From Aurelia coerulea (taxonomy: Eukaryota > Cnidaria > Scyphozoa > Semaeostomeae > Ulmaridae), in assembly GCA_039566865.1 (NCBI GenBank), contig CM076943.1, positions 47,452,124 to 47,516,123 of the forward strand: 64,000 nucleotides of DNA, written 5' to 3'. The notes under the pieces were generated by a model. The model made no database searches. It was not told the origin of the DNA and worked only from the letters and a program-made list of their open reading frames with translations. The first letter of the stretch is position 1, and every line of letters starts with the position of its first letter. The translations under genes and the position numbers were made by a program. This document shows positions 1 to 9,545 of the stretch, one piece after another.

Positions 1-227
1 GGAATTTGCTTAGGCCATAAGGCCAAAGCTCTGGTTTGCAAGAGGACGCAAATTTGAGCTTTCAAGATTAATATTTCTGCTCTCAAAGCACCAATACCAA
101 CAAACGAGGTATCTATGTTCAAGTTAACTATCGAGGAACATTTTGAGAGTGATTAGCCATTGATTAAAGCTAAATTCACTTCGCTGGAGTCAACCAAATC
201 TGTATACTTTTTTTTGGGACACCCGGG
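1..227. mobile_element. Right end of a TA-flanked mariner-type element (rest outside window)
   Basis: Positions 207-227 read as the reverse complement of the terminus CCGGGTGTCCCAAAAAA that ends several full elements in this window, and TA follows. The left partner would lie before base 1. Bases 1-206 show no recognisable gene. Confidence 0.4.
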
Positions 228-316
228 TATGTTCAAAATTACGAGATTATTTCTCAAAAAATTGATTCTCAGTCATAGTTCTGAAGGTCAACCATCAGCG
301 GCCTTTCCGTACTGGG

Positions 317-547
317 TGAATAAAAAAAGGTCAATGCGTTTGACGGGCTGTGGAATAACAAGTATGCAGCCGATATTCAAAACTGAAATGTTAATCTTTC
401 AGTGAAAGGCTAACTTAGATTTGAAAATTTTGTTTGGTTAGACCCAGAAATTAGGGAAATGCTGCTAAGGGGTTTATACTGGAGCGAGAATTCCGTGTTC
501 GATTCTGGTGCATGATTTACTTGCCATTGAAATTTCAATTCTAATAA
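317..547 (+). mobile_element. Left half of a foldback element of the 6457-6974 family
   Basis: The terminus CTGGGTGAATAAAAAAAGG and the next ~220 bp (GGGCTGTGGAATAA, CCGATATTCAAAACTGAAA, AACTTAGAT, GGGGTTTATACTGG) align with the left arm of the complete foldback at 6457-6974. The right arm is missing; the copy stops where the tRNA-like SINE starts. Confidence 0.55.
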
Positions 548-550
548 TGT

Positions 551-575
551 AGCGGGGATGGCTCAGTGGTAGCAC
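551..575 (+). repeat. tRNA-derived SINE, 5' part (A box)
   Basis: GCTCAGTGGTAGCAC is a tRNA D-arm / pol III A-box. The matching B-box part is found 2.8 kb away at 3401-3455. The two parts were separated by a transposon insertion that duplicated GTAGCAC (569-575 and 3401-3407). Confidence 0.65.
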
Positions 576-607
576 CACAGGGGGTCCAGGAATGTCAGTG
601 AAGACCA

Positions 608-950
608 CTGTAGTTTTGGTTTCTTGATTCCGTGGTTCTCGGTTCCTTCGTTCCTTGGTTCGTCATGAAAATAACAGCTGTGTAATTTGATACCGATTAC
701 ATCATCCTTGTGTGCGGTCGGCCTGCTATTGTTTCATTTGTCGTGTGAGAGCTCTTCTCTCATTGGCTGCCGTTTGAATTCGCGGGTTTTTCAAATCCTG
801 CGCCTCGTAACGGTATTCTACTGTAACAATAGCAGGCCGACCGCACACAAGGATGATGTCATCGGTATCAAATTACACAGCTGTTATTTTCATGACGAAC
901 CAAGGAACGAAGGAACCGAGAACCACGGAATCAAGAAACCAAAACTACAG
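608..950. repeat. Near-perfect palindrome, two 124-bp arms
   Basis: 608-731 is the reverse complement of 827-950 with almost no mismatches; the loop is 95 bp. It lies inside the 576-3400 transposon, just after its left TIR, and has no counterpart at the right end. CTGTAG/CTACAG forms the tips of the arms. Such an arm pair can form a strong hairpin. Confidence 0.85.
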
Positions 951-3231
951 ACGGGGTGTCCAAGTCAGACCCAAAACACGTAGACCCAAAAGAAATTCGC
1001 GTAGACCCAGACCAAAATTCTTGAGTTTGACGCAGACCCAGAATATTAAAGGCAGTTTTGCTTCAAGTACATCATTGACACCAACGAGAAGACTGCGTCT
1101 ATGCTCTTTGAAAGAATTGCAAAGCAGCAAGAAGTGTTTTGAGTGTTCCGTGTCTTCTATGCCATCGTTAACTGGACACATTGGGTTGATTGTATCTTTA
1201 AAATTATGTTTAAATTTGCGGAAGTTTAGTTTGCTTAGCTCCACCCTTAATTGAGTTAAATACGCAATCCCTTTTGGATTATGAATACCATATACCGAAT
1301 TGGCAGGAGGCCTAATCTGCGAAAATAATTTCTTCTTGAGGACGCTGACAGAAGGGGATTCTCTTATTTCAGGATCAAGCTTATTCCATTCAAACAAAGA
1401 GTCGGGGTAGAAACTAGATCTGAATTTTTCCGTTCTTGCCCTTATTTGCCCTACTACTGGTTGATTTCGAAAAGGGTAGCTAGTTTCATGCAGTGGTGGA
1501 ATAGGGACCCTTGTATAATCAGGGGTCACGTTATTGATGAATTTATAAAGAAGAATAAGACGCCTACTCCATCTTCTAGAGCTCAAGGATTCCCATCCAA
1601 GTTCATTGTACAGCCTTTCCCGAGATGTTCCTCTCCAAGTTCCTGTCACTGATAGGGCAGCAGAGTATTGCACAGACTCAAGCCTTTCCATCAAGTAATT
1701 TCCAGAGCAAGTGTCTCTTTGAGGCACATGATAAATTACATCGCCGTAATCTAGATGGGGTCTTACGTATAATTTATACAATTCATTCAACGTACTTCTA
1801 GACAGATATTTGGACATGAACTTCGACATTCCGATCGCTTTTCTTGACTTAGTTGTTGCCGCTTGTATGTGAGCTGAGAACGAAAGTTTAGAATCTAATA
1901 TTATGCCTAAATGTTTATGTTGATCCACTGTGGATACGGGTGCATCATTAAAGAGGATCACAGGATGATCAATTTTCGAATTTTTCCTTGAAAAAACTAA
2001 TTCAACAGCTTGCTTTCGGGGGTCCGGATTAAAGGACATTCTCCAATCATGTGCCCATAATGTAATAAGATCCAGGTCATGGTTCAAATCGCTTGCTGCT
2101 ATGTCAGGATCTTGAACAATCGTAAAGAGTGATGTATCATCTGCAAAAAGTTTGACACTGCACTTCAAATTCTGTGTTAGGTCATTTATGTATATTAAGA
2201 AAAACAAGGGGCCCAAAATCGAGCCTTGCGGAACACCAGCAGAAATATTCCCCCAGGTGGAAGCCTGACCATTCAAGACAGTCCTTTGTTTCCTATTTGA
2301 CAAGAAACTTTGAAGGAGTAACAGTAGATTTCCAGAAACACCACTTCTTGCAAACAAGGCCGTCATGCCAGACCCTGTCAAAGGCTTTAGAAATATCGAG
2401 ATGGACAGACCGAACTTCTAGGGTAGGATTACAGTCAAAGGCTTCGAAGACAGAATGGGTTATGGAAAGCAATTGATTTATTGTTGAGTCACCTGGACGG
2501 AAACCTGATTGGTTGGGATTGAGTAAATTTTCTCTCTCTAAATGTGAATACAAAGACTCGTAGATAAGCTTCTCTAAAATTTTGCTAAAAATTGGAAGGA
2601 GAGAGATGGGGCGATAGTTTCCTTCAGATTTTTCTCATTTTTCTTGTGAACAGGTACAACATTTGCTCGTTTCCAGGTTTCAGGAAAAATGCCATGATGC
2701 AAACAATTTTCGAAAATCAATCTTAATGGTATTATTAATGAGTCATCGCATATTTTATCATTCGCACTGAAATTTCGTCCCAACCGTGCGCTTTGCTCGG
2801 ATTTAGATTACGAATGATCCGTAATATCTTCTCGTCGGAGATGACAAAATCTCGAAGTAGGGATGCGGTCACGGGTAAATCACTGGGAATTTCACTGCCA
2901 GTATTTAATGTTGTGCATTGAAGAATGAAATAATCATTGAATATTTGAGCCTTTGAAGAAAAATCTAGCACAAATATATCGTTTTCCAACAGATATATCG
3001 TATTTCGGGTATCTTAGCCTTGTTGAGAATCTTGTTGATCAGACACCAGTACTTTTTGGTGCCAGTGGAAGGATCTGATAATGTATGACCAACATTAGTG
3101 AAATATCTATGTTTAGCATCTTCCAGGAGTTTTGATCCTTTGGCTATCATATTTTGAATACCTTCAAGCATATCTTCTGGTTGACCATTCTTGACAAATG
3201 ATTTGAAATCTATATTCTCAAGCAGACCCAA
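945..3231 (-). pseudogene. Decayed jockey/CR1-type LINE reverse transcriptase
   Basis: Read from 3231 to 945. A pre-RT segment is followed by fingers/palm (SGFRPGDSTINQLL, LDISKAFDRVWHDGL), then the diagnostic GVPQGSILGPLFFLIYINDL and the catalytic FADDTSLF. A C-terminal domain ends in a Cys/His knuckle, CPVNDGIEDTEH. At least three frame changes (near 2980, 2750 and 2300-2570) break the protein, so it cannot be translated whole. The longest intact piece is 478 codons. The apurinic endonuclease domain, 3'UTR and poly(A) are absent. At its C-terminus the frame runs on into the transposon's subterminal repeats, so those last ~35 residues are not LINE protein. Confidence 0.88.
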
Positions 3232-3400
3232 ACTTGGTCCATCTGTAGACCTAAGATCTAAGAACCTAAATAGTAACAGACCCGAAGAATTTTACCCTAG
3301 ACCCAAAAATTATGTGTAGACCCACTTCGAAAAGTGCCTTGGGTCTGACTTGGACACCCCGTCTACAGTTGTCTTCACTGACATTCCTGGACCCCCTGTG

Positions 3401-3590
3401 GTAGCACGCTCGACTACCAATCTGGAGGTTGGTGGTTCGAGTCCACGCCCTGCCAAACCTGCTACAAAGTGTGAGGAGAGTCGCCAACTCTCTGTAATTC
3501 CAGGCTAAAGGAATCACGAGGTGTGGTCACATCGAGAGGAAGGACCAGGACGCTGCTTCGACAAGCTCAGCTTCTCAGCACCCTTAAAAT
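3401..3590 (+). repeat. tRNA-derived SINE, 3' part (B box and body)
   Basis: GGTTCGAGTCC near 3436 is a pol III B-box. Together with 551-575 it rebuilds a tRNA-like head with degenerate stems, followed by an unrelated body of about 130 bp. The acceptor stem pairs poorly, so this is a SINE and not a working tRNA gene. The 3' limit is uncertain. Confidence 0.6.
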
Positions 3591-3691
3591 TACCTTTGGA
3601 TGCCAGGTAGAAATGTACAAAAACAAAATAAAAAATGTAATCCAATAGAATTGTCAGAAATAGGATTTAAATTCTGAAATTGACTACTTAC

Positions 3692-3965
3692 ATGTGAATT
3701 ATGATCCATTTCATTGTTGGTCAATTTAACTTTTTCAAACGAAATCACTTGATTCAAAAGTTGTTCTCCACTGTACGGGCAATCCGGATGCAAATAATAT
3801 CTCTTCACCGGTTGCGGATCAGCTTTGCCAGCAACCAGCCAGTTAGATCGATGATACGCATATCGATACCGCATGTCATCCACCGGTTCAATGTCCAATG
3901 CAATTAAATACTGCTTTTGCGGATCCACGCCAGATATACGAACCCGGACAACCGGAAACATTCGT
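3692..3965 (-). CDS. TBX20: TBX20-like T-box transcription factor, exon encoding mid T-box (partial gene)
   Basis: This exon encodes the central T-box DNA-binding domain. It reads [15 protein letters not shown], then [39 protein letters not shown] and [14 protein letters not shown]. The family's [27 protein letters not shown] and KLTNN blocks are all present. [17 protein letters not shown] and [12 protein letters not shown] match TBX20 better than TBX2/3 or Brachyury. The acceptor is CCCGTAG/ACGA at 3965 and the donor CAT/GTAAGT at 3692. The exon is 274 bp; it starts in phase 2 and ends in phase 0, as vertebrate TBX20 does before IILNSMH. It joins the exon at 7668-7947 to give AGRRMFP. Later exons lie left of the window. 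TBX20 is a nuclear regulator of mesodermal, cardiac and neural fates in bilaterians. Confidence 0.88.
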
Positions 3966-4093
3966 CTACGGGATAAAGAGAATCATCAATAAAAATATGA
4001 ATTCAGTAGTATATCACGTTCAAGATCAAACCAGCTGTTGCTTCGTAAAATTCCGAGTCCTTTTCTTTTTATATGTATTTTTTCTTTCATATA

Positions 4094-4697
4094 CCGGGTG
4101 CGCCAAAATAAACTATGCACGTTTGGCAGGCCACAATAAATCGTATACTGAACCGATTTTGAAGATTTATGACTTAATTGCTAGCAGAAAGCCTGAATTA
4201 GATTCTAGGACTTTTTGCAAATTTTTCCGTTATCAGTTTTTAGAGCCAGAAGCGAGTTTCTTAAAATGTTCGTTTTCGAAAACATTGAAAACGATCAAAA
4301 AACGTCGATCAAATTTTGAAAGATTCAACATGAATGAACAAAGAGAAAACGTTTTCAGGGGGATTTGGGGGTTTAATACGAATTCTCGTACAGCAGATTA
4401 CAATTGGTCGATTTTTAAATCCCAAATCACCACGAACAAGTTCTCGCTTTGCCCATTCATGTCGATTCTTTGGAAAACTTGATCGATGTTTTTTGATCGT
4501 TTTCAGTCTTTTTCGAAAACTGACATTTTAGAAAACTCGCTTCTAGCTCTAAAAACTGAAAATGAAAAAATTTGCAAAAATCCCAGTATCTAATTCAGGC
4601 TTTCTGCTAACGATTAAATCATACATTTCCAAAATCGGACCTGTGTACGATTTATTGTGGCTTGCCAAACGTGCATAGTTTATTTTGGCGCACCCGG
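4094..4697. mobile_element. TA-flanked foldback, CCGGGTGCGCC family (full)
   Basis: The termini CCGGGTGCGCCAAAATAAAC and its reverse complement are each bordered by TA. The arms are about 250 bp and near-identical (ACTATGCACGTTTGGCAGG... mirrored at 4640-4680). The length is 604 bp with no transposase, so it is a non-autonomous Tc1/mariner-type element. It lies about 130 bp upstream of the TBX20 exon, in the same intron. A second, rearranged copy is at 58188. Confidence 0.85.
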
Positions 4698-4724
4698 TAG
4701 GATCTTCAAGTTGGTTTGTAAATA

Positions 4725-5159
4725 CAGTAGTGTCCCGCATTTAAGAAATACAAATTTAAGAAACACATACCCTGATTTTCAAAATAATACCCCATTTTAT
4801 AAAAAACTTGTTAAGGTCTGAAAAAACTCGTTTCTTATTTAAAAACTATGGATTGAAACTTTGGAATTGTTCAGCCTTCCAGCTGTATTAAACTGTACCT
4901 ATTCAAATGAAAACAATAATTTTGTATGCAACTAAAGCAAAAAGCACCTTCCTGAAATAACTGTAGCATTTTATTGAAGTGAAAATTTACAAATACAATT
5001 CAAAATAATAATCAATCTCATAGAGATCATGTCTGGGTCAACAGTATATGATTTTTGTAACAAGAAACTTTACCCTGATAAGCAAGTTTATCTCATTTTA
5101 TAAGAAACGCATCAGACCTGAAATTGAAAAAGTTGTTTCTTATATGCGGGACACTACTG
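4725..5159. mobile_element. pogo-like MITE ending CAGTAGTGTCCCGCAT
   Basis: Inverted ends CAGTAGTGTCCCGCAT are bordered by TA on both sides; the length is 435 bp. The CAGTA start and TA duplication fit pogo/Tigger-type elements. The interior repeats AAGAAAC near both ends. There is no coding capacity. Confidence 0.8.
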
Positions 5160-5289
5160 TATATTCACCGTACATTTGTAATTAGGTTAAATATGTTTTT
5201 AAGCAAGGCACATTGTAAATCAGTTAATTAATATTTACTGAATGAATTCAACCCTGTTAAAATAAATCTAAATAAAAATACAAATAAAA

Positions 5290-5475
5290 GGGTGTTCCCA
5301 AAAAAACGTTCGACGTTTTTGAGTACATATTAAAAGATAGCGATAAACTGAACGGGCCTATTTCTAAGATCTTGAACTAATTTTAGACACCAGAATCTTG
5401 CATATCCGCTGAGAATTCACTTAGTTACGAGCTTTCACAAGACCAAATTTGTGCGAAAGCTAAAACCAGATACCC
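5290..5475 (+). mobile_element. Partial copy of the 49265-50019 mariner-type family
   Basis: GGGTGTTCCCAAAAAAACGTT is followed by CACCAGAATCTTGC-TATCCGCT and GCGAAAGCTAAAACCAGA. These match the left arm of the complete element at 49265. No right arm is seen. Confidence 0.5.
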
Positions 5476-6085
5476 TGCACGGAGCCCGTTCGTTTTATAG
5501 TTAGAGGAAAGCGCTAGTCGCCGACCAAAACTACTTCAGTGGAGTTCAGCCTTGCAGGCGGCGGGTACATTGATACAGATATTACAGGCATTTGAGCAAA
5601 TATTACAGATATTACAGCCTTACAGGCGGCGGGTACTTACTGTACATTGATACAAATAATTAATACATCATACAAATACAAACGGAGAAAAGGAATAAAT
5701 TGTATGGAGGGAATTACTTAATGGAGGAGGATCATTTTAACGAATGCGTCTTTGTAAGTCAAGTGACAGTTCCTATACTACGAAGCTCATTTTATCCTGT
5801 CAATCATCTGCACGCTCACCGCAATGCATGCCTGACAAAAACGACTGTAATCATGCATTTCCGTAAAAGACTTTGAAAACCACGCGACGAATGCATATGC
5901 AACACATACGCCTCCTTGATTGGCCACTAAATAGTGGTAGCATGATTAATAGCCTCGTGTGGATGTGATAAGTAACACATTCGACCACAGTATGTCTTGA
6001 TATTAATTGTGATCGGATTAATATTAGGGTAGGGCTGTGCAGTAATGCAATTCTACGTCGCACAATACCTTCTGTAATGCTACTA
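5476..6085. other. Unassigned intron sequence with a short duplication
   Basis: GCAGGCGGCGGGTAC (near 5555) recurs as ACAGGCGGCGGGTAC (near 5623). Otherwise I see nothing; short open frames here show no domain. Confidence 0.4.
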
Positions 6086-6370
6086 CAGTAAAAACCCGCG
6101 TATAAGAACCTAGTGGATTAAGAACCTACAGGCTGAAATTTTGCAATTAAACCCCAATTATAAAAGAACCCATTCAGCCTGGAATTTGAAATAGGTTCTT
6201 ATTTTTAGAGAAGGATGGGGTCTTATTCACAATAGAAGTTTGTGGAAGAATGAAAAATGTTTATATTACCCGATGAGAAGATTTTGAAAGATTTTCTCTG
6301 GATTATATAAACATTTCTGATTCTTCCACAAATTTCTGTTGGGGAATATATCTCATAAACTCAACTGATG
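6086..6370 (+). mobile_element. pogo-like element, left part (CAGTAAAAACCCGCG)
   Basis: CAGTAAAAACCCGCGTATAAG follows TA. The next ~280 bp correspond, inverted, to 60395-60871, including AATAAGAACC, GGGTCTTATTCACAATAG and TTGTGGAAGAAT. The right end was not located. Confidence 0.6.
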
Positions 6371-6456
6371 TGAAGTGACAGTAAATAATAGGCCTGAAGT
6401 TTGAATCTGAAGATCGGCTTTACAGTAAAATGTTGATGATTTTTCAAACTGGAGTA

Positions 6457-6974
6457 CCGGATGAATAAAAAAAAAGTTTACCAGTTTCGTGGGCTGTGAA
6501 ATAAAAAGTAAGTGGCCGATATTAAAAACTAAACTGTTAATCTATCAGTCAAAGGCCAACTTAGACGAGACAATTTTGTTTGGTAAAATCACTCATCTTC
6601 AAGACCCAAAAATTGGAAAAATGCCCGGAAGGGGTTTGTATGGGAATCGAGAATTCCACGTTCTATTCTAGTCCATGATTTATTTGGCATGGAAACTTAA
6701 GTTCACTACTATTGTCAGTTTCAGAAATATAATTTTGATTTCAATAGAATGGAATATGGAATTCTCGTTCCCATACATGCCCCTTACAGAAATTTTTCAA
6801 ATTTTTGGGTCTCAGAGATGAGTAATTTTACCAAACAAAATTTTCTCATCTAAGTTAGCCTTTGCATGATAGATTAACATGTCAGTTTTGAATATCAGCC
6901 GCACAAATATTCTTCCACAGCCCGCCAAACGGGTAAACCATTAGTCTCGCCCGGTACTTTTTTGGGACATCCGG
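6457..6974. mobile_element. TA-flanked foldback, CCGGATGAATAAAA family (full)
   Basis: Ends CCGGATGAATAAAAAAAAAG and (inverted) CCGGATGTCCCAAAAAAGT are bordered by TA. The arms are about 230 bp and moderately diverged, with a small loop. Fragments of the same family lie at 317-547 and 61013-61140. Confidence 0.75.
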
Positions 6975-7027
6975 TATCTCTCTCTTTCCAAGCCTCTCCT
7001 TACATGGAATCGGAAGGAGACCAGTAT

Positions 7028-7167
7028 TAAAGAACGCCCATCAACCAGCATCCTTTGCGGTCGCGCTTTGCTGAGCACTGCTATGTACGATGTCATATGA
7101 AAATGGCTGCCGCAGTCGAAAGGCAAAATGCGACGCGCGAAAAGGATGCTGGTTGTACGGCGTTCAT
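7028..7167. mobile_element. Short TTAA-flanked foldback
   Basis: AGAACGCCCATCAACCAGCA near 7028 is inverted as TGCTGGTTGTACGGCGTTC up to 7167; TTAA lies at both outer edges. The right TTAA is shared with the next element. Confidence 0.5.
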
Positions 7168-7171
7168 TAAA

Positions 7172-7635
7172 GGGGCTCCGTCGTCAAAATGTAAACAAAA
7201 CGATGATTTTTGCAGTTTTTTGAAAGGTGATATCACACAGGATTTTCGTATTTTTTTCAAAATGAAAGTTTCTGTTTGGGCATTAACCTTGTACTTCACT
7301 AAAGAACAAACCAAACATTCATATCTTCTACGATTGCTTTGACTTGCTACAAGTCTCAGTAAAATCTCAGAGAGTGCAATGCCTCAGATGAGAGGGTTCT
7401 AAATGAAGGAGTCAGAAGGAACCTCCTCCGCTGCCCTCGCGCTGCGCGCTCGTTCGCCTCCGGCGCGGCATGAACTTTACACCATGACGATACGAATAGA
7501 AGGCAAACGAAGACTTGTAGCAAGTCAAACGATTGCTCGGATATGAGTGAATTGTCAACGGTCGCTTTTTGGTGGCGATAATCACCGACACGTGCGAGTT
7601 TACGGATTTGTTTACTGTTTGACGACGGAGCCCCT
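7172..7635. mobile_element. TTAA-flanked MITE, AGGGGCTCCGTCGTCAAA
   Basis: The inverted ends AGGGGCTCCGTCGTCAAA / TTTGACGACGGAGCCCCT are each bordered by TTAA, as for piggyBac or Kolobok insertions; the length is 464 bp. Its right end is 32 bp from the TBX20 exon donor. A related element is at 23804-24238. Confidence 0.75.
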
Positions 7636-7667
7636 TTAAGTCCACAAATAAGGATGACAATGCAAAC

Positions 7668-7947
7668 CTTCCAGCTTTCGTTATAATCATTTCTGTACCC
7701 AGCTCGTGAAATTTCATCCATAATTCTTTACATTCCAGTGTCAAGTGTACTTTATCCATGTCCAAGTCACGTGATCCATCCTCCTCTGCATCTGCATCTG
7801 CATCATCATCATCATCATCATGATCAATATCTTCAACAACCGCATCTTCGGTTTCAACTGAGCATGCTCTGTGTCTGCGCGATAATGGTTCATATTGACA
7901 ATCTTCACCAAGACTTTCCGTGTAACTCTCCTCAGAAGGGCTGTAAG
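7668..7947 (-). CDS. TBX20: TBX20-like T-box gene, exon with acidic linker and T-box N-terminus
   Basis: Read from 7947 to 7668. A serine/acid-rich stretch (AAYSPSEESYTESLGED) leads to an aspartate run coded by an ATC repeat near 7799-7822, then an Asp/Ala/Glu stretch. The T-box opens with KELWMKFHELGTEMIITKAG, close to the family signature E/LW-KFHELGTEMIITK-G-RMFP. The donor GGAAG/GTTTGC (7668) joins the acceptor at 3965 to make AGRRMFP, which confirms both exons. The acceptor TCGTTGCAG/CT is the best choice, but the same frame stays open to about 8000, so the 5' edge is not certain. No methionine start is present; an earlier exon, expected to carry the N-terminus, was not found. The intron between the two exons is 3.7 kb and full of MITEs. 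Confidence 0.88.
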
Positions 7948-8092
7948 CTGCAACGATAGAAATACCCTCTGTTATACCCTCTGTTCGTTCAGGTAGCCTG
8001 GTTCTTTACGTTGGTTATAAAATTTGAAAAGCAAAGGGACACAGCAAGATTCCTGTCAGATTTTCAAAGTTGTTGTAGAAGCTATAGTCTGT

Positions 8093-8350
8093 CCATGGGT
8101 AGCTGGACACTGCTGGTGTGCTTCTATGGAGGAGCGCTGGATACTATGTATCTGCGGGGGAAATTTTTTGTAGTACTGCGGAGGAGATATCGAAAGAACG
8201 AAAATATTAAACAAGTAAATAAAGTAAAATATAAGCACTTTGATGCGAATTGAAATAAGCACAAAAATATTATAAAAAATTTCCCCCGCAGATACATATT
8301 ATTCAGCGCTCCTCCATAGAAGCACACCAGCAGTGTCTAACTACCCATGG
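8093..8350. mobile_element. Foldback with ends CCATGGGTAG
   Basis: CCATGGGTAGCTGGACACTG is mirrored by CAGTGTCTAACTACCCATGG. The arms are about 85 bp (including TGTGCTTCTATGGAGGAGCG and GCGGGGGAAATTTTTT); the length is 258 bp. A diverged half copy starts near 9270 (ACCATGGGTAATTAGACACC). Confidence 0.75.
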
Positions 8351-8540
8351 TCTGTCTCAAATTGTATGTCAATGTCATGTGAAAATAACCGCAACCAACA
8401 ACAATTTGACCGTTTTGCATGAGTTATTTTGCGTTATCGCAAACCTCACGTGACATCTATACTTTGAGGCAACAAGATCAACGATCATGCCACTACAAGG
8501 ACGATAATGCCACGGGGAACAATAGACTATGACAACCCCG

Positions 8541-8942
8541 CACATAAGAACCTTCATCTATTAAGAACCTACAGCCTCAAATAATATATTTTGTACCCAA
8601 TAAACAAGAACCATTTCAGGCTGATATCTTAACTAGGTTCTTAATAAAGGGTTTCATTCATTCATTGGGCAATAAATGCAACATTTTTGCCAATCGACCT
8701 CCTTCATGAACTCCAAACCATTACTTACAGAACTGTGATAGGCAGGGCCTGCATGGGTAAACTGGGTAAGATTGGGTCGAAATGGATAGGGCAAAGAGTG
8801 CAAATAAGGTTGGCTATGATTTAGATTGACATATTTCCCCATATTAAGAACCTACACCCTGATTACTGGATGTGCCTCATTGCATAAGAACCTAAACAGG
8901 CTGAGTTCAAAATCATAGGTTCTTATGTGCGGGTTTTTACTG
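8541..8942. mobile_element. pogo-like element related to the 6086 family
   Basis: The right end GTGCGGGTTTTTACTG is followed by TA. The left side shows CCCGCACATAAGAACC and ATTAAGAACCTACAG without the outer CAGTAAAA. ATGACAACCCCGC occurs at both edges (near 8529 and 8944), so the left border may have been rewritten by recombination. The interior holds a 62-codon minus frame ending at 8654 with no recognised domain. Confidence 0.55.
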
Positions 8943-8944
8943 TA

Positions 8945-9545
8945 TGACAACCCCGCCGCAGTTAACATATAAAGAAATAAAAACAACCTGGCGAATCAGG
9001 AAAGATGTACCACCCGCCCGGAAAACTGCACCCCAAGAGCCACCCAATCGATTTGCATAATATGGTAAGATTAGTTCTCTGAGCATAGGAAGCATGGGTA
9101 AAAGTGAAAAGAACGAAAAATTTGTTACTTGGAACTGCGTGAAAAGAGGCCCTTTTGATCTGATCACAGAGAATCTCCTCACTTATATCCATTTCACCTT
9201 GGTCAAGAATCGGGAATCAAATGCTCAAAAAAAGCAGCAACGTCCATGGTTTAATTCTGTTGTATATTGTACCATGGGTAATTAGACACCGCAGTTATGC
9301 TTCAGCTTGCATGCTGCTGCGGATCTCCTTCTGCGCAGGAGGTTTCTTTCGCTACCTACTCCGTAGCAGCGTAGCAGTATATGAATGTTTCCTCCGCAGA
9401 AGCGTAAACCTGCAGCAATCAAGCAAGACTGTGACGTCTAGCAATCCGTGATAGCACAGACAAATTTTTAACCCTTGGAGGAAATGAAATGTATTTGTAA
9501 CGAAATTCGTCTCTGAAAACAAACTGTAGAGTCTGCATGCCGACC
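8945..9545. other. No gene recognised; half copy of the CCATGGGTAG foldback
   Basis: Apart from the diverged foldback half near 9270-9410, with TCCTCCGCAGAAGCG-type motifs, I see no coding or RNA feature. Confidence 0.4.

Larger units (their letters stand above)
576..3400. mobile_element. 2.8-kb inverted-repeat transposon carrying a decayed reverse transcriptase
   Basis: A perfect 30-bp terminal inverted repeat (TIR), 576-605 against 3371-3400, is bordered by the 7-bp target-site duplication (TSD) GTAGCAC. A second inverted pair lies inside it, near 943-972 and 3342-3368. Short copies of the motif GTAGACCC cluster just inside both ends (about 978-1045 and 3223-3345), like the subterminal transposase-binding repeats of hAT or MULE elements. 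No transposase is visible; the cargo is a minus-strand LINE reverse transcriptase lacking both LINE ends. The superfamily is unresolved: 7 bp is unusual, with hAT/P duplicating 8 bp and MULE 9 bp. Confidence 0.75.

Noticed and set aside
551..3460. Split tRNA gene
   Set aside because: A- and B-boxes are present but acceptor and anticodon stems pair poorly and an unrelated body follows, so a SINE fits better.
8654..8842. 62-codon minus frame as TBX20 first exon
   Set aside because: It sits between arms of a pogo-like element, and the GTAAGT donor within it would leave phase 0 where phase 1 is needed.
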